Virus record (IMG/VR): IMGVR_UViG_3300008117_000076
Coordinates: 1 to 64,000 of that record
DNA length: 64,000 nucleotides
Source of the DNA: a virus
Reading direction: 5' to 3' (one strand)
Numbering within the stretch: position 1 is the first letter of the stretch; each line of letters opens with the position of its first letter. Shown here in pieces: positions 1 to 10,238 of this stretch. Under the pieces are notes generated by a model. The model saw only the letters and a program-made list of their open reading frames with translations, had not been told where the DNA came from and did not search any database. The position numbers were made by a program, and so were the translations under genes.

Positions 1-1
1 C

Positions 2-2653
2 GCAAACTTTACCATTACTAATCGCCACGTACACGTTGATTCATTCAATGGGTATGATATCGTTATGCTCGGAGACATTCACAAGCATCAAGTTCTTAAG
101 GAAGCTGACCCAATTATTGTCTATGCTTCAAGTCTTATTCAACAGAACCACGGAGAGACGCTCGAGAATCACGGTTGGTGTCTCTGGGATATTCCGTCAA
201 AGAGTTTTGAATTTATCCCACTTGAAAATGACTACGGATATGTAACACTTGAAGTACATGATACAAAGATTACATACCCTGCGAATATGCCCAAGAACGC
301 CAGAATGCGTCTGTTTACAGGTGATTTGGAAAACACACAAGTCAAGAAAATTATTACCACACTGCGAAACAACTACAACATCATCGAATTGAGTGTCAGT
401 AAGAATCGATTTAACAAGACAGTTACTCGTCTCGCAAATGCGACACACGATGCGTTAGATTTAACAGACGTGCCGACACAGAATACACTCATCAATCAAT
501 GGTTAGGACGTAATTATTCTACATTGGATCCCGATGTGTTACGGGCAATTGAAAAGATTAACAAGGATTTGAACGGGAAGATTGCACACGATGATCATTC
601 TCGTAATATCCATTGGCGTCCGCTGAAGTTTACCTTCTCCAATATGTTCTCGTATGGGGAAGATAACGAAATTGACTTCACCGACATGAAGGGTGTGTAT
701 GGTGTATTCGCACCAAACGCTTCTGGAAAAAGTTCTATTATGGATGCGTTGATGTTCTGTCTCTATGACAAGACTCCACGTGCGTTTAAGGGTGACCACA
801 TCATCAATAACCGAAAAGATAGCTTTGAATGTGAACTCACATTTGAAATTAACAACGAAGTGTTTGGTATTAAGCGGGTTGGTACCAGAAAGAAGAATGG
901 TGATGTCAAGGTTGATGCCTCATTTTGGAAGGTGCAAGACAACGGAGACAAACTCAATCTCAACGGTGAGGACCGACGAGATACGAACGCTAGCATTCGT
1001 TCGTATGTGGGAACCTATGAAGATTTCGTGATGACAGCATTGAGTAGTCAAAACAGTAATGCCCTCTTCATCGACAAATCACACTCGGAACGAAAAGACT
1101 TACTTATTCAGTTTATGGGATTGAATGTATTTGATAAACTGTTTGATGCGGCTCACGGAGAGAGTAAAGAAATCTCCGGCGTCCTCAAGCGATTTAAAAA
1201 GTCTGATGTCACCGACCAGATTGCTGAAACGCAGAATAAATTAACTACCGAGTCAGTTGTAATGACAGAGGTGGAAGAAGAAAAAGAATACTATGAAAAC
1301 TTTATACTTGGACTGAATGAAGAGTATAAAGTACAACATACATTAAAACGCCCCGTACCCGAAACATCGGGAGATATTGACGAACTAGAATCAACACTTA
1401 AAAAGCATCAGACCAAGTTGAAGAAGATTCAAGAAGATATGTCATACACCGATATGAAGGTACAATCGGAACGTAATGAATTAAAGATGGTAGAGGATGA
1501 CTTTGAACAATATGATATTGCTAAACTAGAAGAGTCTATTGCAAACTGGAACAAGTTAAATGATTTGTTAAGTAAGGGAAATAGCGCCCTTCGTGTTGTT
1601 AACACCAAGATAGAAGAGAAGGACAAGTTTAAGACTAAACTATCGGGGTATAAGTACAATCCGAAGTGTGATGTTTGTGTTGCGAACAACGCTTCAGTTA
1701 TCGAAGATTTAACGGCAGTAAACGCTGAGTTGGATGAGTTGAACGCCAAACGGTTAATTCAAGAAGATTCTATCACCAGAATTATTGAACAGATGGAACC
1801 GTTGGAAAATGACAAAAAGGAATATGAAGAAGCACAAGAGTTAAAGGATACAATCAATACGTGGAAGCAAAAATTGAACGAATCCGAGACAGCTCTTGCC
1901 ACCCTAACACTTGCACAAGAAAAGACACAGAATGTAATTTCAGCCGTCGAATCGGATATCGTAACATATAAGACCAACGAAGAAAATATCTTATATAATG
2001 CAGATATTGATAGTAAGTTAGAAGAGATTCAACAGAAGATTGCGGAAAACAAAAAGGCTTTACAAAAAGTTGATAATAGACTTCGTGAAATCCACGGCAC
2101 AATCTCTGTATTAAAGGCAAAAAAGGAAGAACTATTAGCAAAACTAAAGGAAGCCGAAGAATTGGAAACAACCTACGAAGCCTATAACCATTATATGATG
2201 GCAGTTGGTCGTGACGGGGTGCCGTATGAATTGATGAGTAAGGCTATTCCAAATATTGAAGCAGAGATTAATACGATTTTATCACAGATTGTAGACTTTA
2301 CTGTGTCGCTAGAGGTGGATGGTAAGAACATCAGCGGAAAGCTAACGTATGATAATGACCGTATCTGGCCGCTGGAAAACTCGTCGGGGATGGAACGATT
2401 TGTCAGTAGCTTGGCAATCCGTGTCGCATTAATGAACGCTTCGAATCTCCCCAAGTCCAACTTTATGATTATTGACGAAGGATTCGGAGTATTGGACGCA
2501 GATAATCTTCATTCCATGCAAACATTGTTTAATATCCTCAAAACTCATTTTGATTTTATACTTATAGTAAGTCACTTGGAGAGTGCACGAGACATGGTAG
2601 ATAACTTAATCGAAATTCGCAAGGAGGATGGGTACTCGCAAATTTCGGTGTAA
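2..2653 (+). CDS. Fused Mre11-Rad50 (SbcD-SbcC, gp47-gp46 type) recombination nuclease, 5' partial
   Basis: The frame is open from base 2 with no stop, so the start lies upstream; 883 codons are visible. The first part reads like the end of an Mre11/SbcD phosphoesterase: the GDIHKHQ motif near bases 71-91, then an NHGE stretch. After a linker comes a complete Rad50/SbcC ATPase: Walker A (APNASGKSS, about 709-735), long coiled coil, CxxC zinc hook (CDVC, 1667-1678), second coiled coil, signature SSGMERF (about 2383-2403) and Walker B (FMIIDEGFGVLD, 2462-2497). In T4 these are two proteins, gp47 and gp46, which process DNA ends during recombination-dependent replication. Here no stop or internal start separates the halves, so a single-chain enzyme is the direct reading. 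The metal-binding N-terminal residues are outside the window. Confidence 0.9.
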   Translation, partial: ANFTITNRHVHVDSFNGYDIVMLGDIHKHQVLKEADPIIVYASSLIQQNHGETLENHGWCLWDIPSKSFEFIPLENDYGYVTLEVHDTKITYPANMPKNARMRLFTGDLENTQVKKIITTLRNNYNIIELSVSKNRFNKTVTRLANATHDALDLTDVPTQNTLINQWLGRNYSTLDPDVLRAIEKINKDLNGKIAHDDHSRNIHWRPLKFTFSNMFSYGEDNEIDFTDMKGVYGVFAPNASGKSSIMDALMFCLYDKTPRAFKGDHIINNRKDSFECELTFEINNEVFGIKRVGTRKKNGDVKVDASFWKVQDNGDKLNLNGEDRRDTNASIRSYVGTYEDFVMTALSSQNSNALFIDKSHSERKDLLIQFMGLNVFDKLFDAAHGESKEISGVLKRFKKSDVTDQIAETQNKLTTESVVMTEVEEEKEYYENFILGLNEEYKVQHTLKRPVPETSGDIDELESTLKKHQTKLKKIQEDMSYTDMKVQSERNELKMVEDDFEQYDIAKLEESIANWNKLNDLLSKGNSALRVVNTKIEEKDKFKTKLSGYKYNPKCDVCVANNASVIEDLTAVNAELDELNAKRLIQEDSITRIIEQMEPLENDKKEYEEAQELKDTINTWKQKLNESETALATLTLAQEKTQNVISAVESDIVTYKTNEENILYNADIDSKLEEIQQKIAENKKALQKVDNRLREIHGTISVLKAKKEELLAKLKEAEELETTYEAYNHYMMAVGRDGVPYELMSKAIPNIEAEINTILSQIVDFTVSLEVDGKNISGKLTYDNDRIWPLENSSGMERFVSSLAIRVALMNASNLPKSNFMIIDEGFGVLDADNLHSMQTLFNILKTHFDFILIVSHLESARDMVDNLIEIRKEDGYSQISV

Positions 2654-2665
2654 TTGGGGATATGA

Positions 2666-5290
2666 ATGGCGCGTACACGAAAATCGATACAACCCCTTAA
2701 TCTTATTAAATATAATGTATTAATTGAAGATAAAGGGACTCGATCAGAATACTTTAAAATATCACAATTTGATGGATATTTCTACGGCGGCCGCAATGCG
2801 TTTCTCATTGCGGGCGCCGGTGTTCTGCGACCAAATTCTAAAATTTTAGTAGAAATATTAAATTCAGATGGAGATACAGTATACAGCGTACCGGTTCAAT
2901 CGTTTGTTGAAGGTAATTCACGATTAATTCAAGTAGAAATTTATTCAGATACGCCTATTGGACCTGGGAAGATTGTTATATTAGGATGTGCCGATACCTA
3001 TATCGATGGAAAACCTATTCCATCTGAATGGTCTGATAAATTTAATGTTCGATGGATTTCTGATGTAGTAATTTCACCTTTAGTAGAAAATAGAACACCT
3101 ATAAGATTTTTACGTTCGCCTGAACTTATAGTAGAGGAAAAATTTTATCTTGCACCAAGTTCTTCTGCTTTTACTCAATCCGCACAAGAACAAGTTGATT
3201 TACAAATCTCACCTAAATATTTTAGTGTGTTTCCAAACGGATATTTGTTAAAAATAAATGGACCGGATACTAGTACTAGATTTTTTTCTGATTATTTAGG
3301 CGGAGTTGTTACTGGGTCAATAAAATACGATGGACCTAATGGTGCAGAAACTGCTAGTATAAATCTACCAATAACTCGAATATATAATAGAAGTTTCGCT
3401 GAGTCAGAAGGTTCGTTGATATACACGGATAAAAATAATTTAATATTAAGTGGATTTATTAGTAGTAGTGGTCAATATTCCACTGCAATTAATAAATCAA
3501 ATAATGTAAACTTGACAAGTAGTTTAAATATTGAATACAATCAATTACAAACTTTCTTAACAAAAGAAGCAATATCCTTCGCTAAAATACGACTAGTAAA
3601 CTTAAATACTATATCAGGTGAAATTAACAAAATACGACTGTCGTATAAGCCAGCAACAGAACCAGGTGAGTTTGTCGTATTAGGTGATGTACGTTCAAAT
3701 GTTAGTGAATTATTAGCAGTTGATAGTGGCAGTAAAATAGCAGAAGTTGGAAAATTTAGAGAAATTGATATAGACACATACTGGTATAGTGCTACTATGT
3801 CACTACAAAAATTTCCAGAAACCGATCACCCGGATTCTGTTCCAGATTATTATTTATCTTCTTCGTTAATAACAACGTCAAATTTTTTAAATCAATGTTG
3901 TATAAACTTACTAGATTCTGTAAACGCCAATCCACCAATTTCTAGTAGTAATACTACATTTGAAAATGATGTTTCGTACTTTATTGGAACTCGTGCTTCA
4001 TCCTCTCTACAACTATTCCCACAAACAGAATATACTTTATCGTTTGAAGCGTTTGTATCCAGAACTTCCGGTTCAATTACACTAAATCAATCAGATTATT
4101 CTATGGAAGTTTATTTAATTCCATTGTCTGGTTCTAAAGTACTAGGTACAGATCCAAGAGGTCAAAGATTAGCGACAATAACACCATCGCAGACTTTTCA
4201 AAGACAAAATTTTGAAACATTAGAATATAATTTTATTCCAAAAACCAAGGAAGTTGGAACGTTTGCTTTACGATTTATAGTTTATGGGGGATTTTGGGAT
4301 ATAGCAAATGTATCCATCAAACCAGCAACAGAACCATTCTTTAGTCCAGATGAATTTGATACATTAATCCCTAACGTAAATTATAGAAATAAGTTTGTAA
4401 CGTTTAAAGCAGAATATCTGGATATCAATAACAACTCTATAGGAATATCTACAGTATCATTGCCAACATACTTTGTAGGTTCAGACGCTGTATCTGGAAG
4501 TGGTGGCAGTTATCCATTTACAATTGAAACGGATACATTTGTTGGTGATGCTATTACAAATAATTTTGCTTTGTCAAAGCCATATGACTCTACATCAATT
4601 ATAGTGTCAGTTGATGGCTTAACATATACAGAAACAATAGACTATAGTATATCTGGTACAACATTATCTTTCATTTCCGCACCACCAAGTCAATCTAATA
4701 TTTTAGTACGAGCATTTCTAAACGTCACAGAAAATTTAACTGGTTCGTTTAGTGGATCATTTTTAGGAAACATAAGTAATGCTGTTACCGCAAGCTATGC
4801 AGAATTTGCTGAAAACGCATTTCCATACAGTGGATCTGCGTTGATAACGGGTTCTCTTACGGTGTCTGGAAGTGGATTAGATGTTACTGGAACAACAGCA
4901 ATGCAGGCTATTTTAGAAAAAGCACAAATTCAAAATACTGCAGCCACGGGTACAATAAATTACGACATTGCTAAACAGGTGGTGTTATATTATACTTTAA
5001 ATTCTACCAATAATTGGACCTTGAATTTTAGAGGAGATTCTACAACTTCATTAAATACTTTGATGGCAGTTGGACAAACGTTGACACTGGCGTTTTTAGT
5101 AACAAACGGTAGTACTGGATATTATCCAACATCTCACACTATAGATGGAAACGTTATAACACCAAAATGGCAAGGTGGTGCAGTTCCTTCGTCGGGAAAC
5201 ACTAATGCTGTAGACATTTACACCTACACCATCATAAAAACAGCAAATGCAACGTTTACAGTGTTTGCATCACAAGTAATGTTTTTGTAA
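2666..5290 (+). CDS. Virion surface/tail-fibre protein with C-terminal beta domain shared with the 46895 gene
   Basis: The 874-residue protein follows the nuclease gene by 12 bases, with a GGGGA ribosome site before the ATG. The body is rich in Ser, Thr, Asn and aromatic residues in beta-strand-like patterns, and late in the chain carries GSFSGSF and [11 protein letters not shown] stretches typical of T4-like fibre proteins. The last 125 or so residues (from about base 4905) form a domain with [18 protein letters not shown] and [11 protein letters not shown]. This domain recurs almost intact as a free-standing gene at 46895-47410. In both places the next gene encodes a Pro/Thr/Ser repeat protein. 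I infer an exposed fibre or adhesin component; the exact role and receptor are unknown. Confidence 0.7.
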   Translation: MARTRKSIQPLNLIKYNVLIEDKGTRSEYFKISQFDGYFYGGRNAFLIAGAGVLRPNSKILVEILNSDGDTVYSVPVQSFVEGNSRLIQVEIYSDTPIGPGKIVILGCADTYIDGKPIPSEWSDKFNVRWISDVVISPLVENRTPIRFLRSPELIVEEKFYLAPSSSAFTQSAQEQVDLQISPKYFSVFPNGYLLKINGPDTSTRFFSDYLGGVVTGSIKYDGPNGAETASINLPITRIYNRSFAESEGSLIYTDKNNLILSGFISSSGQYSTAINKSNNVNLTSSLNIEYNQLQTFLTKEAISFAKIRLVNLNTISGEINKIRLSYKPATEPGEFVVLGDVRSNVSELLAVDSGSKIAEVGKFREIDIDTYWYSATMSLQKFPETDHPDSVPDYYLSSSLITTSNFLNQCCINLLDSVNANPPISSSNTTFENDVSYFIGTRASSSLQLFPQTEYTLSFEAFVSRTSGSITLNQSDYSMEVYLIPLSGSKVLGTDPRGQRLATITPSQTFQRQNFETLEYNFIPKTKEVGTFALRFIVYGGFWDIANVSIKPATEPFFSPDEFDTLIPNVNYRNKFVTFKAEYLDINNNSIGISTVSLPTYFVGSDAVSGSGGSYPFTIETDTFVGDAITNNFALSKPYDSTSIIVSVDGLTYTETIDYSISGTTLSFISAPPSQSNILVRAFLNVTENLTGSFSGSFLGNISNAVTASYAEFAENAFPYSGSALITGSLTVSGSGLDVTGTTAMQAILEKAQIQNTAATGTINYDIAKQVVLYYTLNSTNNWTLNFRGDSTTSLNTLMAVGQTLTLAFLVTNGSTGYYPTSHTIDGNVITPKWQGGAVPSSGNTNAVDIYTYTIIKTANATFTVFASQVMFL

Positions 5291-5292
5291 TT

Positions 5293-7293
5293 ATGACTCC
5301 TATTGTAAACAATATCGGTGCTGCAGCAGCCCGTGGTTTTGGATTTATGATGGTAGTAACGCCTACGCCAACTCCATCAATAACACCTAGTGTAACAATA
5401 ACTCCATCACTTACAAAAACTCCATCAATAACACCAACTGTAACACAAACAACTACTCCATCAAGATCAGTTACACCAACTATTACACCAACACCATCAA
5501 TAACATCTACCCCTAGTGTTACCACAACACCATCAATTACACCTACTCCATCTATTACCACAACGCCAAGTATTACCAGAACACCATCTATTACCACAAC
5601 ACCAAGTATTACCCCTTCTATTACTACTACACCATCTGTTACTAAAACGCCGTCTATTACTACAACGCCATCAATTACTAGAACTCCATCTATTAGTATT
5701 ACTCCAAGTATTACTATAACTCCAAGTATAACCCCATCCATTACAACAACTCCAAGTATTACCAGAACACCATCTATTACTACAACGCCATCAATTACTA
5801 GAACTCCATCTATTAGTATTACTCCAAGTATTACCACAACACCGTCTATTACCACAACACCGTCTATTACCACTACGCCATCAATTACTACCACCCCAAG
5901 TATTACCCCATCTATCACAACTACACCGTCTATCACAACTACACCAAGTATTACACCATCTATTACCACAACACCTAGTATTACTACAACGCCATCAATT
6001 ACCACAACACCTAGTATTACTACAACGCCATCAATTACCACAACACCTAGTATTACGCCTTCTATAACTACAACGCCTTCCATTACTAAAACACCGAGTA
6101 TTACTACTACGCCTTCTATTACTAGAACACCAAGTATCACTACTACACCATCAGTAACTACTACACCATCAATTACAATTACTCCAAGTATTACCACTAC
6201 CCCAAGTATTACTATAACTCCAAGTATAACCCCATCCATTACAACAACTCCAAGTATTACCAGAACACCATCTATTACTACAACACCATCTATTACCAGA
6301 ACTGCAAGTATTACACCATCTATTACGACTACACCAAGTATTACTACAACACCGTCTATTACTACAACGCCAAGTATTACACCTTCTGTTACCACAACGC
6401 CGTCTATTACTAGAACGCCAAGTATTACACCTTCTGTTACCACAACGCCGTCTATTACTAGAACGCCAAGTATTACACCTTCTGTTACCACAACACCGTC
6501 TATTACTAGAACGCCAAGTATTACTAAAACAGCAAGTATTACGCCATCAATAACTGTAACACCGTCTATTACTAGAACGCCAAGTATTACTAGAACAGTA
6601 ACACCATCTGTAACAAAAACACCATCGCCAGTAACGCCGTCACCAACTCCATCACCAACGCCTTCGCCAGTGACGCCTTCGCCAACGCCATCACCAACAC
6701 CTTCGCCGGTGACGCCTTCGCCGGTAACGCCTTCGCCGGTAACGCCTTCGCCGGTAACGCCTTCGCCGGTAACGCCTTCGCCGGTAACGCCTTCGCCAGT
6801 AGCATGTTCAGTTGGGTGTATAGGTTCACTTTATTGTAAAGATTTATATTTAGTAGGATGTACCACTTATCAATTTGCTAACTGTTCTACGGTAGCAAAT
6901 TACACAGTACAAAATTGCGATTTAACTGATCAAATTTGTAGTGGAGGTTCTTGTGTAAATACGCCATCGCCAATAACTCCTTCGCCAATAACTCCTTCAC
7001 CAATAACTCCATCACCAGAAACGCCATCACCAATAACTCCATCACCAGAAACGCCATCACCAATAACTCCATCACCAGAAACGCCATCACCTGAAACACC
7101 ATCACCAATAACTCCATCACCAGAAACGCCATCACCAGAAGCACCTGCGCCTACACCTGCTCCGACATCTTCGTGTCAACACGACACATATGCCTGTTTT
7201 GGGGTAGATTTATATTATTGTTCGTTTGGAACCTATGTATTAGCATGCGTGGATTATGTAGACTGTGGTGGAAGTCAGTTTTTATGTACATAA
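5293..7293 (+). CDS. Mucin-like Pro/Thr/Ser repeat protein with two Cys-rich domains
   Basis: The 666-residue protein starts two bases after the previous stop. About 22 N-terminal residues (Ala/Gly/Phe-rich) are followed by a long repeat of TPSITT-type hexamers with variants [18 protein letters not shown] and short PSIT units, to about base 6609. [10 protein letters not shown] block runs to about 6800. An eight-cysteine domain (residues about 504-556) follows, then a second block of [10 protein letters not shown] units (about 6961-7167), and finally a six-cysteine domain (residues 626-666) nearly identical to the end of the 47420 protein. The architecture is that of an extended stalk with disulfide-type caps. 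There is no signal peptide or membrane anchor, and its place next to a fibre-like gene suggests a virion fibre. Enzymatic motifs are absent. Confidence 0.75.
   Translation: MTPIVNNIGAAAARGFGFMMVVTPTPTPSITPSVTITPSLTKTPSITPTVTQTTTPSRSVTPTITPTPSITSTPSVTTTPSITPTPSITTTPSITRTPSITTTPSITPSITTTPSVTKTPSITTTPSITRTPSISITPSITITPSITPSITTTPSITRTPSITTTPSITRTPSISITPSITTTPSITTTPSITTTPSITTTPSITPSITTTPSITTTPSITPSITTTPSITTTPSITTTPSITTTPSITTTPSITPSITTTPSITKTPSITTTPSITRTPSITTTPSVTTTPSITITPSITTTPSITITPSITPSITTTPSITRTPSITTTPSITRTASITPSITTTPSITTTPSITTTPSITPSVTTTPSITRTPSITPSVTTTPSITRTPSITPSVTTTPSITRTPSITKTASITPSITVTPSITRTPSITRTVTPSVTKTPSPVTPSPTPSPTPSPVTPSPTPSPTPSPVTPSPVTPSPVTPSPVTPSPVTPSPVTPSPVACSVGCIGSLYCKDLYLVGCTTYQFANCSTVANYTVQNCDLTDQICSGGSCVNTPSPITPSPITPSPITPSPETPSPITPSPETPSPITPSPETPSPETPSPITPSPETPSPEAPAPTPAPTSSCQHDTYACFGVDLYYCSFGTYVLACVDYVDCGGSQFLCT
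5356..6609 (+). repeat. TPSITT-type Pro/Thr/Ser coding repeat, array 1
   Basis: The array consists of 18-base units encoding TPSIT plus one variable residue (T, R, K, V, I), mixed with shorter 12-15 base units. Codons are heterogeneous: Ser is written both as AGT and as TCT/TCA, and all four Thr codons occur, so the peptide repeats far better than the DNA does. Confidence 0.85.
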
Positions 7294-7331
7294 AATTGTT
7301 ATAACTACACAACAACTTTTAGTAGAATATT

Positions 7332-8777
7332 ATGGAAGAAAACGTACTAGATTATACAATTCCTAAATTTACAGGTAAACACAAACATCCTGTAGATACT
7401 TTAAAAAAATCACTTACATTAAAATATGTGGACGATGAATCTGGTGTAGAACAGCGCAATGATGATGATTTAATTGAAGCTGATTCTAGTACAACCCGTA
7501 TGCGTCGATATAATAAAAAAAATAGAGAAAAAGTACGTCAATATCTAAAAAAGACACAAGATGATCGTGTTGCTCGTAACAGAGACAGACGTAAAGCTGT
7601 CGCAAAACATGGAAAAACTAAAATGAAAAATCACGATGTCCATCATCCAAACGGTCCACATAACGGTAACGCACGTTTAACTAAAAAAGATCACGGTAGA
7701 GATAAAGTTAATGAAGTATTTCGTATGATTGTGGAAGGTGGTGCCGCTGGTCATATGGCACATCCATACGAAGATGACTCGTTGACGTTTGCCCAAGTAA
7801 AAGAAATGATTCATCGTGGATTGGTGGGGGCATTAGACGCAGAAGCTCCCGTTACCGAAAAATTAGATGGTCAAAATATTGCATTTACTATTCGTGACGG
7901 GGAAATTCGGTTTGCTCGTAACAAAGGACAAGTTAAGAACCGTGGTCAAAATGCATTAGATGTAGCTGGTATCCGAAATATGTTTGCGGGTAGAGGCAAT
8001 ATTGAACGAGCTTTTACTGGAGCCGCAGAAGATTTACGAGATGCAGTTGCTAAAATGCCACCTGAACAACGTGACGCTATTTTTGGTAACGGTAGTAAGT
8101 TTATGAATGTGGAAATCATTTTTCCAGATACAAAAAACGTTATACCATACGATAAATCAGTATTGGTATTTCACGGAACTATTGAATATGACGAATCGGG
8201 GGAAGAGATTGGTCGTTCACAAGATGATGCAAAGGCCGTACACGATGCATTAGTGAAGGCAAATGCGAGTAAGCAAAAAACATTCGGTATCTCTGGTCCA
8301 AAAACCATTACATTTAGTGATACAGATACCTCTCGCAACAAGAAAAAGATGCAAGAGTATATTCGTCGTATTCAGCGATTGCAAAATGAGTATAGATTAG
8401 ATGACGATTCTACTGTTGAAGAGTACAAGCGTGAATGGTGGGGTCGTGAAATTGATGCAATGGGGTGGGATTTAACCGATGAACAGCGAGAAGGATTAAT
8501 TGGTCGTTGGGCAATGGGTATCAAGAAGTTTGGCCCAAAAGATATTGAAGATAAAGAACTGAAAAAGAAAGTCAAAGAATTTGAAAGTGAACACGTTCCA
8601 AGTCTCCAACGTAAGGCAGCACAACCATTAGAACGTACCTTCTTGCAAGTAGGTACGGATGCAATGCGTCGAGTCACGGACTTCTTGGGTTCTAATAATC
8701 CACAACTAGCTGCTCAATTAAAGAAAGAAGTGTTAGATACTATCCGAGAACTTCAAAACACCGATAAGCCGAAATAG
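7332..8777 (+). CDS. KxDG-motif nucleotidyltransferase (ligase-like) domain; N-terminal fragment of a frameshifted gene
   Basis: This 481-residue frame has a basic N-terminus and then a region with KLDG at residues 177-180 (EKLDGQN), followed by FARNKG and NVEIIFP. This order resembles motifs I, Ia and III of the covalent nucleotidyltransferase (DNA/RNA ligase and capping enzyme) superfamily, where the motif I lysine carries the nucleotide. The substrate is unknown. The frame ends at a TAG, yet the -1 frame continues at once with a linker-like sequence and an HxGH nucleotidyltransferase domain that lacks its own start. I therefore read it as the first part of a gene of about 753 codons spanning 7332-9593. 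Confidence 0.65.
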   Translation: MEENVLDYTIPKFTGKHKHPVDTLKKSLTLKYVDDESGVEQRNDDDLIEADSSTTRMRRYNKKNREKVRQYLKKTQDDRVARNRDRRKAVAKHGKTKMKNHDVHHPNGPHNGNARLTKKDHGRDKVNEVFRMIVEGGAAGHMAHPYEDDSLTFAQVKEMIHRGLVGALDAEAPVTEKLDGQNIAFTIRDGEIRFARNKGQVKNRGQNALDVAGIRNMFAGRGNIERAFTGAAEDLRDAVAKMPPEQRDAIFGNGSKFMNVEIIFPDTKNVIPYDKSVLVFHGTIEYDESGEEIGRSQDDAKAVHDALVKANASKQKTFGISGPKTITFSDTDTSRNKKKMQEYIRRIQRLQNEYRLDDDSTVEEYKREWWGREIDAMGWDLTDEQREGLIGRWAMGIKKFGPKDIEDKELKKKVKEFESEHVPSLQRKAAQPLERTFLQVGTDAMRRVTDFLGSNNPQLAAQLKKEVLDTIRELQNTDKPK

Positions 8778-9487
8778 TCGAACCAGCAGAATCACCAGAA
8801 AAGGCAGCAGAACGTAAAGCATCTCCTGCGGCACAACCAACTGTAGCAAATAAAACACAAGCACGAGGACCAAAACGTACTGTAGCTATCTTTGCTGGAC
8901 GATTCCAACCATTTCACGCTGGACATTATAGTGTTTATGAGGCATTGGTAAAGAAATTTGGTAAGGACAACGTATATATTGCCTCATCAGATGTTACAGA
9001 CCCAGTTCGTTCTCCGTTTGGGTTTGACGAAAAACACAAAATTATCACAACAATGTTTGATGTTCCAGAAGATCACGTAGTTCAAGTAGCAAATCCATAT
9101 GCTCCAACGGAAGTATTAGAAAAATTACCACCGAACACAACTTACGTTACCGCTGTCAGTCAGAAGGATGCAGAACGATTGGGTTCAAAAGGTAAATACT
9201 TTAGACCATATGAAGATGGAAAATCAACAGAAGGGTTTGCTGACCGTGGGTACTTTATTGTAGCACCAGAATTTCAATTGTCAGTAGATGGTAAGAACAT
9301 TAGTGGTACTCAACTTCGCCAAGTAATGGGCGACCCGAGAATTACTGAACGGGCTAAAAAGGAAATCTTTACAAAAGTATATGGTAGATTTAATCCTGAA
9401 ATATTTAAGAAAATTGTATGCACAGCAAATGCAAAGCGCTCGAGATGTGTTACGTCAACGCATAAAAAATCCAAAGACCGGTCGTGA
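8774..9487 (+). pseudogene. HxGH cytidylyltransferase-like (NMNAT type) domain; middle fragment of the frameshifted gene
   Basis: Read in the -1 frame relative to the preceding fragment, this part begins with an Ala/Glu/Lys linker. It then gives VAIFAGRFQPFHAGHYSVY, the nucleotide-binding HxGH signature of the nucleotidylyltransferase alpha/beta-phosphodiesterase fold, and later NISGTQLRQ, which resembles the ISxTxxR motif of that family. No ATG, GTG or TTG occurs before the HxGH motif; the first candidate start (TTG at 8945) would delete the active site. Independent translation would thus give a dead protein. The end (after EIFKK, about 9412) runs into an unrelated-looking tail, while the +1 frame resumes a recognisable domain. 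It is either two sequencing/assembly indels in A-runs or genuine frameshifting. Confidence 0.6.
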
Positions 9488-9593
9488 AATTTATGTTGCA
9501 ACCGCATTAGGATATGATCTAACTGACCCAATGCGTAAACAAGCAGAAAAATTGGTTCGTCAAGCAATCGCAAGAAGTAAAAAGAAAAAGTAA
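9381..9593 (+). pseudogene. C-terminal fragment of the frameshifted nucleotidyltransferase gene
   Basis: Homology begins near base 9414, in the frame of the first fragment, after the AAAA run at 9410-9413. The peptide contains RIKNPKTGREIYVATALGYD and matches the end of the HAD-Mom protein at 23309-24781 (KVTNPDTGEKIFVQTALRKD), so a small C-terminal domain is shared by the two proteins. The ATG at 9381 lies inside the preceding domain, has no convincing ribosome site, and would add an unrelated N-terminus. The fragment is best joined to the two upstream fragments. Confidence 0.55.
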
Positions 9594-9596
9594 GAT

Positions 9597-9605
9597 AAAT
9601 TTATA
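9597..9605 (+). promoter_or_regulatory. Possible late-promoter motif (weak match)
   Basis: AAATTTATA lies in the 48-base gap before the zinc-ribbon gene, 36 bases upstream of its ATG. It is one mismatch from the ATATTTATA element found in eight other gaps. Confidence 0.3.
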
Positions 9606-9641
9606 GACTATGTATATTAGTACTCTCGAAATGAGGTGGTT

Positions 9642-10238
9642 ATGAATCACGACGCAATAAATGATGTTCGAAGAAAAATAAATGAAGTTATGAAAAAAAA
9701 CGATGAACGCATTGTTGTCGGGTGGCGACCTGAATTAGAAGAAAAACATCAAGAGGGTGATGTTTGGGAAGCCCGTGACGGTACAAAATGGACAATGAAA
9801 AATGGTATTAAACAGAAGGTTACAAAACTAGATGCTGCAAAAACTCCGTGGTGGTGTCCAAAATGTAGTAAAGCACTTAATCATCGTTTAGATGTTAAAT
9901 TTTGGCGCATTCGTGGACACTGTTTTGACTGTAATATTAAAGAAGAAATGGAAATTCGTAAACAAGGTAAATGGGAAGAATACGAACAGTCCTTAATGCG
10001 AGCTAATTTTATAGCAGAAATGAAAGACACATTGCAAAGATTAGAACACATCAAAGAAAATCTTTCTGCTCCAGAGGTTATGCATTTTGATGACCACGAA
10101 AAGAAAGTATTGATGGTGGAAAAGTGGGACGTTGATTTAAATAAAATACGTTCTGATTTAGAACAAGATATTACAATTCTCAAAAAGAGTATTGAAAAAG
10201 CTGAAGCCGGAGATTTCACCGATGAAGATATTAAATGA
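9642..10238 (+). CDS. Zinc-ribbon and coiled-coil protein upstream of the terminase
   Basis: The ATG at 9642 follows a GAGGTG ribosome site; a GTG at 9636 in the same frame overlaps that site and is less likely. The 198-residue product has a four-cysteine zinc ribbon in its middle (WWCPKCS and HCFDC, about 25 residues apart) and a charged, probably coiled-coil C-terminal half. It overlaps the next gene by 17 bases. The position two genes before the large terminase suggests a packaging or head role, but I do not recognise the family. A small terminase subunit is conceivable, though no motif shows it. Confidence 0.7.
   Translation: MNHDAINDVRRKINEVMKKNDERIVVGWRPELEEKHQEGDVWEARDGTKWTMKNGIKQKVTKLDAAKTPWWCPKCSKALNHRLDVKFWRIRGHCFDCNIKEEMEIRKQGKWEEYEQSLMRANFIAEMKDTLQRLEHIKENLSAPEVMHFDDHEKKVLMVEKWDVDLNKIRSDLEQDITILKKSIEKAEAGDFTDEDIK

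Larger units (their letters stand above)
4905..7293 (+). repeat. Copy A of a duplicated two-part cassette (beta domain plus mucin-like protein)
   Basis: The C-terminal domain of the 2666 gene and the whole 5293 gene match the gene pair at 46895-52069 in the same order. Shared features are the beta domain ending in a KTANATFTV stretch, the next gene's MTPxxxxxGA start, the TPTPTPSIT entry into the repeats, the [13 protein letters not shown] segment and the six-cysteine tail. The copies are diverged at DNA level, so the duplication is not recent. Confidence 0.7.

Noticed and set aside
8945-8947. TTG at 8945 as an independent start of the HxGH domain
   Set aside because: Starting there removes the HxGH motif at about 8914-8925, so the product would be inactive; continuation from the upstream frame explains the sequence better.
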